64,000 bases of DNA from Todiramphus chloris collaris (GCA_025345505.1 JANVCC010000122.1:40983-104982), one strand, 5' to 3'; positions 21,779-35,772 are shown, counted from the stretch's first letter. Numbers and translations: made by a program. Notes: generated from the sequence alone by a model not told the origin.

Positions 21779-24700
21779 GGAATGTGGTGTGCCAAGCGAC
21801 AGCACTGGAGGCTGACAGCCCCTAACTGGATGCACTATGGGTCAGATGCCTGTCAAGTGATCCTCTCTGCTTTCCAAAGAGCCATCTAATATAACCCAAG
21901 AAAACCCAGCCACCTGACACCCCAAACCACAGCTGCTCTTTAAGTCCTGGCCTGAAACACCTCTTGCTTGTGCATCTGGGATGCCAGGGCCACTGCTGCA
22001 CTACCGGGTGCGTGTCCCTGTTGAACCTCAGTGCTTTTATCCCCCCCCCCCAACACTGTACAGTGAAACACCTCAGGCAATCAACGTTAGGCTGGGAAGA
22101 AGGCTCACCACGGTCCTTCCTCACCACTTCCCATTTCAGCGTCTCTTTTGTGCCGTGCGTAAAGCGATGCAAAGGCTGCTCCCTGAACACCTTGTGTAAA
22201 AAGCCAGACCGAGGAAGGCCATGTTGCTCCTCCCCCTCTAGTACCAGCCACCAGGTGTTGACAGAGTGCCTGCCAGGTGACCTACATGACACAAAGCCCA
22301 GCACCTTTGCTTCAAGTGGCACGGCCGTTTTTCCTTTTGTTGCCGTTGTTCTCCTCACCTGGATCTGCAACCCCAGGGTACCTTTAATAAAGTTCAGGTT
22401 TAAGTGGGGTGTTTTGCAACACGATTTTTCTGTCGCACAACCGTCTCAGCCCCTCGGCACATGGCGGGTTGCTGGTTTAGGGCTCAGATGATAATACAGT
22501 CATAGCAACACCACTTGCAGAGTCAGAAAAACACCAGTCAGCACCAGCAGAAAATGTGTATAGATTACTTTATCTCTGTATTCAATACAGATAAAAACCT
22601 TGCTTTGAAAAAAAAAAAACCTAAAAAAAAAAAATCTGTTCTCTAGAAACAGTAGATAGGATGAAGTTAAGCACAGTCATGAGACTTGTTACTTGCTGGC
22701 ATCCGTATGTCAGAGAGTTCATCCTCAAAACAGTGCCGTTAAATACTGGTGACATATTGGCAAAGGACAGTCCAGCCACAGAGGAGGAAATTTAGGCAGG
22801 GTAGGGGGTGAGGGAGGGAGACAGAGAGAAAGAAAGAAGCACGCAAACACCGTTCACGTGGAACCGTAACTCCTCAACTTCAGAACATCAAACAGGTGTT
22901 GCTGGTTGACACTGTCATGACAATTGCGGAGCTCGTTGTCTCTTCGCAAGCCAAAGTTGGCACCAGACAGAGGAACGAGCAGAAATACAGGTGGGATGTG
23001 GAAGAGTTAAGAATTGCAAGAGGGTAAAAGTCTTTACCAGTCAGATGACAATGCGAACTCACACCTTCCCAGATGTATTGTGTGTCAGAATGAACATCAT
23101 TTCCTGCCTTCCAGAAGCGGCTTCTCTGGTTCACTGACCTTCCTTTTCTTCTTGGGTCCTGTTACCTCTTCCTGGCTAAAGGCAAGGTTCAGGCAGCTTA
23201 TCTGTAAGAACCATCAGACACAGGGATCATTCTCACGGTACAGGCTCCTGCTAGATGAGTCAAGAGATCCAACTTCCAAAACTACAATGTGTTTTCCTGG
23301 AGCCTCTCTGGTTTGTTCAGCGTGACCCTGTTCTCCAGAAAAGCAATTAGGAAAGAAATCAAAACTGGAATACTGTCTGGAATCAGGACTGTAAGATTTG
23401 TGAAGGCAACAGGCTCAGCTTCAGGGACAGAGAAGGGTTTTGGTGGCACAAGGAACAGAACCCACCTCCCCACCACTGACCAGAAGCGAAGAGACCTTTG
23501 AGGACTACAACAGCTTACAGGACACAGCCTGTGTCACCAACCTCAGGAAAGCACAGAAGCATGCAAAAGAAGGGGGGCACTTATGTCACATTTGCAGTCA
23601 TGGGAAACAGCCCTTCAGGAGGAGATGTATAGAATGTGCATCAGGGAATTTCTGCGCAGTTTGGTCCACCTCAGACTTCAAAGACTACCTGTGAGTCTGT
23701 GAAACAGAATTAAGTAAAGCAAGCTTTTTTCCGAGAGGCTTAACTTCCCTCTGGAAAGACACAAACCTCCCTCAAAAAATACTCAGGGGCCTATAAACCA
23801 AAAGCTTAAGAACCAGGGACAAATCGATGTCAGGATATAAACAGGTCAGTGGTACAGATGCTTCAGAAAGCCCACGGACGGATGGACAGCCAGAACAACA
23901 GTTGAAGTGTTGGCTGTGCCAAGTGACAAACTCGCTCGTTCTCGTTATCACACAACAGATTTGCATTTTTACAGTAATAATCTGGCACTGCAGAGAGCAC
24001 CGCGTGTTGCTGCCCACCCAGAAGGGACAAAGCACACAGTCTGGCAATGTAACCTCTGCTCTGACTGGAACCGAGCTGAAGGGACACACCAGAGCACACC
24101 AGTCCAACAGGGCCTCCCAGAGCAAGTTCCTTCTGCTGAAAGTAAGGTGAATGAAGAGGGAAAAGAGTGTTAATTGAGTTCCTGCTCCAAACCAGAGCCC
24201 AGTTTCACTGGAAAACATGAAGAATCCCATAACCGAAGCAGGATAAACAGGAGGAGTTAATAAAGAGCTACTCCAGAAGGCATCCCAGAGACAAGCGCAA
24301 GGTCTCCAGATTACAAGATGTGGTCAGTATAGAATTCCCCACTCACGTCATCAGGGCTGGCTTTCCATCTGACCTTGGTATGAGGCTTCATAATCTCTAC
24401 ATAGCAGTGGACTTTCTAATGTGTGAAATGACTCTGATTGGGGATTAGCAGCAAAACAGTTTGCAACAACCACAGTTCGCCTCTCTATCGTGTTTCAGAT
24501 TGTTTTTCCTCCCCTCTTCCCTCCTCTTCATTATGAGCAACACGATATTGCTTAATCCCCAAAGCACAATTTCCTCTCCATAAAACCAGGGAAAACAAGA
24601 CTCTGCCCAAGTGGGCCAGGCAGGTTCGCTGAGCTCTTCATCCTCCCGGCGCTGCCCAAGGCGTGTTTGCTTGAGGAAGGGTGATGAGTGGATCTTGCTG

Positions 24701-25778
24701 TTGCAGCTCCTGACCTGACACCCAGCTGCTCCAACTGGCACTTGCTCCAGTTGTTTACTTTCCTCTCCTTGGCATCGCTTTACCTGTCTGCTTCCTTTTT
24801 CTTGAAGCAAAAGGCCCAGAGGGGGGAAGTGCTGGATCCAAAAACTCTCCAGCACCAGCAGAGCTGCAGGGTTTGCACTCTGTCCTGCTGGCCACACGAG
24901 AAACCAAAGCCACGATGGCCAGTCTCCCAGTCCCCAGTCACCCAGGGAAGGCAGCTCGCCTTCTCTTGTAGCCTGAACCCCACCAGGAGAGCATCAGCCA
25001 GAGCTGGTGCCTTTCTTTCCTCTACCGTGGAACGGACCTTCTGCAACACGGAGAACTCCTCAGTACAGCTTTCACCCCTTTGCTATTCCTCCTACATTTT
25101 CTGCATGGACAGGATGCTTTTGATGCAGCCACAATGAGCAGCTGCTTGCAGTGCATCCACTGCAACTCTCCCGCAGTTCTCCTCGCCTTTGCCACAGGCA
25201 GCGTGATCCCCTAACAGGCACCCGAGATGAGAAGAATCAAAACATCTATGCAAGCCAGCAAGTGCTCTAGACGAGCACCGGTCACCTATTGAACAAGTAA
25301 GACGTCAACTGTGTGAGGTATTTGACTGAAGCCAACATGTCCTGTCCTGCCCCTGCCTGCTTACAAGCTCACGTAGAAACCCAGAGGCAGGAACAGACCC
25401 CTGCTCCAACTTCCAGGTCCCATCCTTAACCAAACACTCAAGCTTCTTCTCCAGAAATGTTGCTCTAAATGGGATTAAGTCAGATCCTAGGTATGTTTAT
25501 TTGACTTAAACCAGAAAGTAAACCTCTTAAAACGGTGTGGTGAAAAGTACAAAATCCCTCCCATTGACTAAACATACAATGGAAACTTCCAGAAGTTCAT
25601 GAATTCTCATTTTTCTCATGTACTGGGATGCTTGGCTTTGAGTAAGTGATGAGCCAGGTGCCACACGACCAGGCACAGGCCCTTGCACGCTTGCCCTGCA
25701 CAGGGACCATGCGCACAAGGGGACAGGTGGAACAATTCCAGACCGAGCATCAAAGACAGGAACAGACCTGCGACCTCC
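21779..25778. other. Intergenic DNA, no gene recognised
   Basis: Two A12-type runs lie near 22610-22634. A Cys-containing frame around 23540-23690 lacks zinc-finger spacing. No supportable exon, RNA gene or full mobile element was found. Confidence 0.4.
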
Positions 25779-26172
25779 TGAATCACAGATAAGATCATCG
25801 AGCCCAACTGTTAATGCCGTGCTGTCAAGTCCACCACTAATCCACATCCCTCAGCACCACAGCTCCACGGGGGGCTTGGAAACCCCTCCAGGGATCACAG
25901 GGACTCCACCCCTGCCCTGGGCAGCCTGGGACAGCCCTGGAGGGGAAGAAATTGTTCCTCAGCTCCAACCTGAACCTCCCCTGGGGCAACTTGAGGCCGG
26001 TTCCTCTTGTCCTGTCCCTTGTTCCATGGGAGCAGAGCCTGACCCCCCTGGCTCCATCCTCCTGTCAGGAGCTGTCAGAGCCAGAAGGTCTCTCAGCCTC
26101 CTTTGCTCCAGGCTCAACAAGCCCAGGTCCCTCAGATGCTCCTGATGTTCCCTCAGCCACGGCTCATAAGTC
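25779..26172 (-). mobile_element. CR1 LINE fragment, antisense (second CR1 subtype)
   Basis: It shows GGGCTTGGAAACCCCTCCAG, CTGCCCTGGGCAGCCTGGGA and GAAGAAATTGTTCCTCAGCT. This arrangement is shared with the copies at 37.3 and 50.7 kb and differs from the other CR1s, so at least two subfamilies are present. Confidence 0.9.
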
Positions 26173-29100
26173 CCAGGTGTAGCTCTAAGAGTGGGTCATA
26201 CCATGAACACAGAGTGAGTTTGAAATCTCCGGGTTTACAACACTGCACAACGTGTAAAAAAGTAACATGTTGCCACAGAATTTTTCTGTAAAAACACAGC
26301 TAACTTGTGAATCATACAAGTGTTACTAATTTCTGGCATAAAACTAACAGGACAGCTGCACATTGTCTGGAGAAGATATCAGGCTAAAAATAGACTTAGA
26401 TTAAAGCCTTCCCAAGGCAGACTGGTGGCTGAAGCAGAACGAGCAGACCACAGCCACACTGCTATTCTTAGATAGACAAAATCAGGACGTAGTTTAGTGC
26501 TCTGCAATTTTCAATCCCCAGTGTCCCCACGTACGCCGGCCAAAAATTCCCAACATAAATTGAAGCTAATTTACAGCTCTTCTGACATGTGTTTTGCTTC
26601 CCAAGGCATCCTATGTAGCGAAGCTAGAATTGCACAAGAGCATTCGACTGTGTCCCTCTTTGTCCCCCGGGCTGCCCCACGCTGAGCTTTGGCACTTGGC
26701 ATATTCTGTGCCCTCAGAAGAGTTCCCTTTGTCAGGGACACGGGGTGTTTAGTTTGGTACCTTCTAACTATCCTGACAAACTCAGTAGCACGATAATGTC
26801 CAAGGAATTCCAGTTCCATCAAGCAAACTAGAAGAATAAGGACTGAGACACCACATTTAATGACTGCAACAAGGCAAAGTGATCCTCAAGTGTCAGGGCA
26901 ATAAACAGCGATCTGCAGGGGATGTAGATCTGTCAATCATCATCAGGAAATGTCAATCAGAGAGAGCCAGGGCCTGATGCATCCAGTGACCTCAGCTGCC
27001 TCAAAAGCACAGCGAGCACTTGCCACTTCAAAAATGAGGCCAGTGACTCTTCAGACAGATCCTCTAAGACCAGAGGCACCCCTGGTGAACGGGCATTTCT
27101 CCCTGGTTCAAGGCAGTACTTCCCACCTACCCACTGAGAGCTGCTGATCAAGGTTCAGGAGGTACCTCACAGTGTCCAGTGAAAGGACAAGAGGAAAGAG
27201 ACAATAACTTAAATACAGAAAACTCCACTTAACATAAGGACTAACTTTTTTTTTTTATGGTGAGGGCAATCAAATACTTGTCACAAGTTGTCCAGGGAGC
27301 TTCTGGAGTCTCCGTCTTTGGAGATATTTAACACTTGCCTGGACAAGGTCCTGAGAAACTTGTCCCGCTTCACCCTGCTTTGAGCAGATGGGTTGGACAT
27401 GCTGCTCTCCAGCTCAGTGACTCTGCGAAGGTGGCGCGGTGGTTAAAGGCTCCAGGCAGGGCTGAGCACCAGGCTCCTATCAGTTTCCAGTGATGCGATC
27501 GCGCTGACATCAGTGGCATCAGTCCTGATTTCCATCTGTAGCAGTGGAGGAGAGTCATGCTGATGAGCATGAAAGCCAATTTCCGCAGGTGGAAGAATGA
27601 AAGACACTCACTGTGGTGCTTCTGTGGAAACTTGCCACATTTTTGTCCCCCGGAAGCCATGCCAACGCATCACTGACGGCCACTGGTCCTCTTCCTTTTC
27701 CATAGCTCACTGTTAAAATCTTTGACATTCAACGCAACTTCTGGAAGTCTCCCAGCCCTACGCTGCACCTCACGCATCTTGTACCATTTAAAGGGCTAAA
27801 GAACAGATTTTTCCAAACACACGCACACACAAAAATTCTTAAAAAATACTTGTTGAAATAAAATTTCTCAATCTTTCTCCTTCTAATCTCTTCCAGAGCC
27901 CTCGATCCCACCGTACGGTGCGGGGCTGGCCATTCCAAACGCTGGGTCACTAAACCCCCCAAACCCAGAAGCCTTCGTCTGTCAGATTACAGCATTGCAA
28001 CTGAGGAGGTGAAGAGCAATGGCTGCACCTTCTGGCCACCAGGCTCCTACCCAGCTCAGTCCCTCATGGGATATTAGATCTGCCCAACCTTAATTCACGC
28101 TTATTTCTCTGGAGGGTATGGTGGCCACCGCGTACGTCACGGATGTTTGCAAAGGTAGCCAGCATGGAAGCTCCACGGCTTCCCACGGATGTCCCTGGGG
28201 TGGCTGGCAGGGAATCTGAGGGCACAAGGGTTAAGTCTCCGGTTAAGTCTCCCCGGATCTGCTGGGTGATGGGTCTCACCTCCCAGTGAGGAGATCACCA
28301 GGAAACTGCTTCCTGCACACCAGACAGGGATAACTCATGCGAGGGATGAATGGCCCCAAGATACAGCTGAGGATCTGACGTGAACTGAGAGAAGCCAGGA
28401 ATTTCCTGACCTCCCTGGCTCACTCCTCCCAACACAGCCTGAGCTCACAGGAAGGAGAGAGGGAAGCTCATCTCTGAATCTTGCTCTCTTCATTGTTTGG
28501 GTCTGTGTAGCCTCAGCTGGTTTGGAGGAGAAAATGTTCTGGGAACTTCTCATCAGATACAGCTCTCTTGATAGACAGTTAGAGATAAACCTTTCTGGTT
28601 TGTTTTCTTTTTCCTTTTCTTTTCTGCAAAAGTTCAAGATAATGACATTGCCACAGAAAAATGCTCTCCTCTTGCTCTGCAAGTGGCAGCTTCGCCCTGC
28701 AACCGCCGCCTGCCATGGCAGCTTCCAAAGCGCTTCGCCTGGGAAAAATCAGACAACAAAGGTCTCGATCTCCACGCTGTTACTCTGCAGTGGAACCCAC
28801 TTGCGCTGACCTTCGCTTTCAGACACGAGCTGTGCACAGCACGGAAGCTCAGCAAAGGCTCTTGAGTCTCCAGTGGGGTAACCACGACCCTAGGCCTTGA
28901 CAGGACACCGATCGCTGGCAAACGTGACAGATACAGCTCATGACGTGTCATCCGTGGAAGACTCTGTTCACACCAGCTCCCAGCACTGCCACGGTCCCCC
29001 AGAGAAAGGGGACGTGGCCAGGTATCCAAGTCTGCTGCCTGAGGAGCAGCAGCTGGAGGCCAGACAGTCTGTCCTCTGAGGCCTACCCCAGCACTGACGG

Positions 29101-30590
29101 ACAACGCTGAGGTCTGCATCTCTCCCCAGACAGCGAATGTTCCGACAGCTCCAGCTGAGAGAGCTGACCCGTGTGGCAGGGGCTGCCTACAGCAGGCAGC
29201 GAATCGCAGCGCGGGGAGCCCCACGCCAGCCCGGATCCCAACCAACAGGGCCGTCCAACGCCCTGTGTCGACGCGCTTCCCCATGTCCCTCAGCAGCCCG
29301 GCAGCGTGAGTGGGGCCAGTCTAGAAGCATAAGCAGCATCTGGCTAATGAAGCCAGAAACCTGAGAGGCAGAGCTGACTGGTGCTGTACTGGGATGGACA
29401 CACCATTTCCAGCTCTGGTGCAAAGCTCGGTCAGGGGCGATTCAGGGCTCTCTGCACGGCTGCTGCACTGTGCGGTGAGACTGTGCTCGAAAGACCACCC
29501 CAGAACTTCAGCCCACAGCTTCCTGATGGGAGATAAAAGCCTGCAGAGGCGTCCACGCGGTCAGATTTTACTCATCTTTGAGTTCTGTTTCATTCCAGAC
29601 TCATTCCACTGCAACATGTTTGCCCACATGAAGCTGACCAAAATCAGCTTACGGGACAAGGACGGTCAAGGATTCACAAGAGGCTAAAGGAGCACACAGA
29701 AGAATTCAAAAGTTGTCCTAAATTCTGTGTGTTCTCTTCAGCAGATTTCTGTACGCTAAACCCATGGGCGGTAACCCCCTGGTTTACCCAACTCTCCCAA
29801 ACTCCTACAATGCCAGTGGGAAGTCACAAGACACATGAAGAAGCACATCAGGCCAGGTCCTGGGCCGAGGCACCCAGCAGAGCTCTCCCGAAGCTCTCAG
29901 CAGAGGTAGGCTCATTTACATGCTGGTGTCTAACTCGGGATGATTAAGTACAGAGATGCTTTGCTGGGAAAGGGCAATCTCTCATTCGATCCCAAGTATC
30001 ATCAATCATGAGATGGAAGATAACAAGCTGGTTGAGTACATGGAAATTTTTCTCCAGCCTGAAAGTCCTCCGTCAGAGGCTCGGCGTGGCTACCGCCACA
30101 GGACAGCTCGAGCTGGACAGGAAGAGCTGCTGCTCTCTTGGCAGATCTGCACCCTTCGCCTCTCCCATTGTGATTAGACAAAAATAAGCCTTTAATACTT
30201 TCACTCCTGGTTTTCCTGAAGAGCTACAGGTCAGGAAGATAATGGCCAATAACCTCGGTTCCAAGGGGATGGGGGTTATTTTTGATAACCAGAGGGAAGA
30301 GAAAAGGTCACTTCACACAAAGAGCAGTAACGGGCTCGGCCACATCTCCAAAAGCAACTGGTGCCCGTGGGTACCGTTTTTGGACTCGGCATATCTCAAG
30401 TATCAAATCCTTGTACAAACAGCAAACCCTGGGACCCTACAAATTGTTTTAGTTAGTTCTGAAAATCTTGGTCTGAAGGTTTAACTGTACGGAGTGTACT
30501 TCTAAACCCCAGCCCCTGAGGTGCTGCTCCACAGACAGCTGACCAGCCAACACTGCAGGGCAGGGGTCCCTCCCAGACCTCCTTTGACTG
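26173..30590. other. Intergenic DNA, mostly unrecognised
   Basis: Apart from one short CR1 this stretch holds nothing I can assign. A 216-codon minus-strand frame at 28634-29284 has no domain. A possible but weak HORMAD2 terminal exon at 30002-30223 is discussed in the findings. Confidence 0.4.
27285..27430 (+). mobile_element. CR1 3'-end fragment, sense, degraded
   Basis: It carries CTGGAGTCTCCGTCTTTGGA, GATATTTAACACTTGCCTGG and GGGTTGGACATGCTG in CR1 order, ending near GTGACTCTGCG. The copy is old and diverged. Confidence 0.8.
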
Positions 30591-31335
30591 TTCACAGAAC
30601 CCAGCATGGTGGGGCTGGCAGGGCCCTCTGGAGCTGATCTGGTGCCACCCCCTGCTCCATCCAGCAGGGGCACCCAGAGCAGGGGCCCAGCAGCGCAGTG
30701 TCCAGCCGGGGTGGGAATCTCTCCAGAGAAGGAGACTCCACAGCCTCTCTGGGCAGCCTGGCACAGCCTCCCACACCCTCACACCAGAGAACTTTCTCCT
30801 CCTGCTCAGATGGAACCTCCTGGGTTCCAGTTTGTGCCTGGTGCCCCTTGGCCTGTTGCTGGGCACTACTAACAAGGGCCTGTCCCCATCCTCTTGCCCC
30901 CTGGGGCCCTTTAGCTCTTGCTCAGCATTGCTCAGCTCCCCTCTCAGGCTGCTCTTCTCCAGCTGAACAGCCCCAGGGCTCTCAGCCTTTCCCCAGCACA
31001 GAGATGCTCCAGACCCTCAGCATCTTCACAGCCTCTGCTGGGCTCTCTCCAGCAGCTCTTTGTCTCTCTGGAACGGGTGAGCCCAGAGCTGGACACAGTA
31101 TTCCAGATGTGGCCTCACCGGGGCAGAACAGAGGGGCAGGAGAACCTCCCTCAACCTGCTGGCCACACTTTTCTTTATGCACCCCAGGAGACCATTGGCC
31201 TTCTTGGCCACAAGGGCCCGTTGATGGCTCACGATGATCTTTTTGTCCCCAAGCACTCCCAGGTCCTTCTCCACAGAGTTGTTTCCCAGCAGGTCAACCC
31301 CTAACCTGTACTTGCCACCCAGTCTGGTGAGCCTG
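30591..31335 (-). mobile_element. CR1 LINE, longest copy, retains ORF2 C-terminus
   Basis: Antisense on the + strand. On the minus strand it encodes recognisable CR1 reverse-transcriptase C-terminal pieces (KDLGVLGDKKIIVSHQ, LREVLLPLCSA, HLEYCVQLWA), then the 3' UTR. The 5' end is truncated near 31335, next to a short CTGCCTGCCTGCC run. It is not autonomous. Confidence 0.93.
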
Positions 31336-34300
31336 CCTGCCTGCCACCCAGTCTGGCTTGCTCTCCTACAGTGGTGCTGAACATGAGCAGTCATTAGGTG
31401 AGCCACTTCCAGGGGGTTTTCTTCTGATGGAAACCCAACAGTCAACATCACACACTAGCACTGCAGGTCTGAGGGCTTGTGTCTGCCCCAGTAAAGAGGG
31501 ACCTCCACAGCCTGGGCTACGCTGTTCTCCAGGGTCCCTCACACACCAAGCTAATTCAGTGCTGGAATCCAGGAGAAAACAAGTCCCTTTGGAGACCTTA
31601 GAGCTCTTTCAAGCAGAGATCTTCTCTGAACAAACCGGACAGGATGAAAACGCTGTTACTGGACTGTACTGGAGTCTGAATAGCAACAAGGTGTTTGCAT
31701 TCACACCCCTGAAGGACTACTCCTACCCATCTTACCTGCACCTGACCCTGGTGGATAATCTCGGCTTCCCATCCACCCAAGCTTGTCCTCATCTTTTAAG
31801 ACAAACTTTACTCACCAGTTTGGCTTCCTGATTCAAGTGGAATATACAATGGTCATTTGTTTTAACCACTTCCCTCAGAAAAGAAGGGGAAGTCCCTTTC
31901 CTATGGAAAAGAGTGTCAAATTTTTATTAGCAGTGGCTTTACAATGATGACCTGTGCTTTTTACCTGGTGACTTGACTTTGGTTTTCCCTAAGGTGACTG
32001 AAATATTAGCCAACTTCTAAGCTATGGTGGTTTAAAAAATAGCCTCAAAGAATACATTACCAAAACCCTCTGCCATGCAGAATCTACGAGGCAGAGGGTT
32101 TGGGATAGTTTTTAATTTATTTCTTTTTTCAAGTCTGTGGAAGCACACAATGGATAAAGTGACTCTTCCCTTTTTCAGCAACCAATCCGACGCCGTTTCC
32201 ACCACCTTCAGGCACTCTCACTATTGCTCCCGTATGCTAATGAAACCCACATGCTGCAGGAGCGAGGTGTCTGGGGCTCTGCTCACAATCCTGACGGACC
32301 CGAAAGAATGTCAGGGCATGAATCAGTGGGACGACCACGAGTTACAAACAAAAAAGGCTCCTGTTTTCACACAGACAACAGAATAAACAATGATCAGAAG
32401 GAAGCTGGAGGATGTGACACCAAGAAAAAATGTGGTTAAAGTTTGAAAAATACCAGCCTAGGCACAGAAGTTCATTTCTAAGACCCAGAGTCAAGGCAAA
32501 TACTTCACAGATGCCTTTTGAATGACACGTTAAGTTGTAGTCTCCAGTTGCTGTCTGGGTTAGACACCCCGGGATTCTTTTCAACAGAGGCGGGGAAAAT
32601 TTTAGTAGCAATTTCCTACTCTCATTAACTTACTCCGTAAAGATTCAGTTTCTGAACATCCAAGCTCACACGATTTTCAGCTAATTTGAATGGGAGGAGG
32701 ACCAAGCATCAAGTCGGGTGGTATTCAGAGATTTGCCCTGTCACTGAAAAAACCTCTGCACAACGCCATGAATTCGAGCTCTGGTTCTGACTCAGGGCTT
32801 GGCCTGGGCAGCCTTCAGGATGGAATTAATTTCACATAACTTTACTTATCTAAAATTACATGTCTGGTCTGCCCTAGTTCTTTGGGTTGCCCCAACAACC
32901 ACCGATAAAGAGATCAGCACCTCCAGGGGATAATTCTTCCTATCCTAGAGAGGTAGCCAAGAAGCGATAGGATCCAGTAAGTACCTGTGACTCACATGCA
33001 AAGATAGTCTGGAAGCACGAGAAGAGAGGTGAAGACCATGTTAGGCAACAGTCAAACCTGAACACCCTTCAAACCTAAAACCAGGGTGGAGATTTCAGAA
33101 GCTTCAGACACAGGTGACCCAGCCTGGCTGGGACACGGATACACTCAGTCCGCACGCGATTCACGAGCGCCAACGCCAGAAACCGGCGCAAAATTCTTGT
33201 CTTGGATGTAGGAAATAAACTGACCGTGGAAAGTTTCTTCCTGAATGCTTCCAGTCCATGCTTCTATCCCTATGCCTTAAGACTTTGTAGCCTCTCTATA
33301 TTTTGATACTGCACAACAAATCCACTAAGAACGGTTTAATCCCGTGCCATCCCTGGTGACATGTTCCGTGGCAGTGAATTCCACCTTGCCTAGTGTATCT
33401 CAGAGCCGTGGAAATTTCCTCACCTGCTGAGATGCCCTTGAGCAAGGCATCCTGCCTGTCTCCTTTACTCCCATCTTCTTTCTACCTACAATCCAAACAC
33501 AGAATCAAAATTAAAATGCTGTATTTAATTGTAAAAAAAAATAAAAAATCCAGAAGCCCGACTAAACCACTGCAGCAAAATCCCCCACCCAATCCAAAAT
33601 GGTGTAACCTTTGCTCTCAGGCACTGCCAACACCGGCTCTTTACTCCCAGAAACAGAGATTGCAGAACAAGGTGTCATCTGAACACGCAACACATCAACT
33701 TGCAGCAGCTCCTCTCAATTTTAATTAAACTCCATTTTAATCAAGTTTCTAAGAAAATAAAGCTTATGCTTTCACAGGCTCTATCCAAGTGTATGTGCCG
33801 GGGAGGGAGGGAAGGAGGGGAGCTGTCCCCTGACTAGGAATTATTGATCTTATTAGTTCTGGTAAAATTCAACAGGGGGTCCCAAAGCATCTCAGTTTCA
33901 TGAGAACAAGCAACTGGTGAGCAAAGGAAAATCCCGTTAACATCCCCAGACTGGAAAAGGTGTCAGTGTGAGTTCACCCCTCGTTAGTCATCAGAGAATG
34001 TGTAGGAGAAAGACCTGAAAAGGTGACTTCATAGGCGGACAAGCTGCTTTATTCCGCTGCCTGGGGATCTCAGGAATGCTATTTACCATTTTGTCACTAG
34101 ATGGTATTGTTCCACAGGCTATTATCGGAGAGCAGCCAAGGTCAGATGCAGCTTGGGCTATCAGAAGCCAGGCTGATGGAAGTGAGAGAAAGGGCTGCTT
34201 TTCGTGTGTTCTCATGAATGTGTTCACGTATGGAAGCCATTAGCAGAATCACATGGTAACAGCTAAAGGAAAAGAGCTTCGGTGAAAATGCAGATAATGT

Positions 34301-35518
34301 CACTTGGAATTGATGAACTCGGCATTTCCTCCAGATCTGAAAACAACCAACTGCTGAGATAAAGAAGTGGCAAGATATTGATAAGGAACTGAGTGTTTCT
34401 GTTAACAAACCAAGCGTAGAAACCAAGCCCTTTATTATAGCTCAATCTGATCTGACACAAAATTCAAACAGCCTGACAAACTCTGTTCACTCATTTCGAA
34501 GCAAGTGAGAAAACCTCAACATTATGCTAGGATACAGTCATGAGCACAAGTGCCTTCAGTTTTGAAACTGGGTCTTTACCTGTATCTTGGAGGTGAAAAG
34601 AAGATGTTTCCATTTGCCAGCCTGGACAGGTGTCACTTGAATCTGCTCCGACAGGGAGAGGATTGTTCTGTAAAGCAAATGATGTTTTGTCTTAACAGCA
34701 TAACCCCAAAAATATGCCCAGGTGGTAAATCCATAAACCTAGCACTAGAAGGGATGAGATTTTCATAGCTCCTCAGTGTCTCCAGGCCTTCCTCCTCCCG
34801 AGCCTACAGGTCTTTCAAGGAAGAAATTTTCTAAGACAAGACAGAATTCTGACCTAAACAGCTTCCTCTCTTCAGGAGTTATGTCGGGGTTTACTCCCTG
34901 GCACTGACCACCAAAATTAAACCATCAAGTCTGAGGTACCAGAACAAGCTGCTTCTTCTGTCACCTTTTGGAGAGAGGCACCAGCAGAGGACTGTTCAGC
35001 CCAGCCTACCTTGGTGTCTAAGGGAATTACCTGAATTACCTGCTAAAGATGCCTCCTCCTCCTCCTCCACTAAGCACAGAGGGGGGCCTAGAGAAACTGG
35101 ACACAGCAGACAAGTTTTAGGTGGCTAGAGGTAAGAGAATGGAATCCCACCTAGCTACGCATTGGAACAAGGCTTAGTCCGGAGAAACACCATGTGGAAA
35201 TGCAAATCTGTTTGGAATTTTCTCCATTTAGTGCGTGTCTGTGTGTGTGTGTGTGCAGAGCATGTGTTGGGCCTCCCTGTACGACCACTGCCCTCTTCCG
35301 GAAGAACACACTAGTAAGTCAGTGGATATGCTGGGAGGAATTTCACTTTCCATCCGTGGACTCTCAGCCTCAGTGTTGGACCTGCTGTAGCCCTGCTGCC
35401 CAACACAAGCTGAAACCCTTAGGAAATCAGGATTCTGAGAAAACGTTCCTTTTAAGGGGAGTTTCGCTAGATAAACTCCGCTCCTCCAGCGAGAACCAAG
35501 CAAAGCTATTTCTCTAAC
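31336..35518. other. Sequence downstream of the last firm HORMAD2 exon
   Basis: It should contain either the HORMAD2 3' UTR or its last intron. No convincing terminal exon was found. The 33480-33780 part is AT-rich (TTTTAATTAAAC, AATAAA on both strands), and a (TG)n run lies at about 35238-35256. Confidence 0.35.
35238..35256. repeat. (TG)n microsatellite
   Basis: This is a short GTGTGTGTGT run just downstream of the last firm HORMAD2 exon. It is the source of the His/Thr repeat seen if that exon is read through. Confidence 0.85.
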
Positions 35519-35772
35519 CTTTGTGCTCCCCTCCTCTTCCTCTTCATCACAGTCTAGCCCTTGATGGGAGATCTGAGTAGGGCCCTTCTCCTGGATCAGG
35601 TTGCTCTTGACTGTCACCATTCTTTTCTTTTCAGTTGTCACTCTCACTTTCATGAGGTGGAAGCCGGTGGAGACTGACCCTACTCTTAGGTTGACAGGAT
35701 TGCCATCAAAAAACAGGTCACCGGGGCTGTGGTCTTCCTTAAAGCCAGGGGGCTGGTAATCTTCAGGAGTTA
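35519..35772 (-). CDS. HORMAD2: HORMAD2 exon: end of HORMA domain and acidic tract
   Basis: The acceptor is TGTGTAG and the likely donor AAG|GTTAGA (weak). It encodes [12 protein letters not shown] through [16 protein letters not shown] in phase 0 at its end. Reading through the donor gives an unlike tail ending in His/Thr repeats from the (TG)n tract, so splicing here is more plausible. Confidence 0.93.

Noticed and set aside
23440..23694. Cys/His-containing frame suggestive of a zinc finger
   Set aside because: The spacing does not fit C2H2, RING or other zinc-binding patterns, and no flanking exons were found.
28634..29284. 216-codon minus-strand open frame
   Set aside because: It shows no family resemblance and low-complexity Arg/Ala/Leu composition, and no exon structure.
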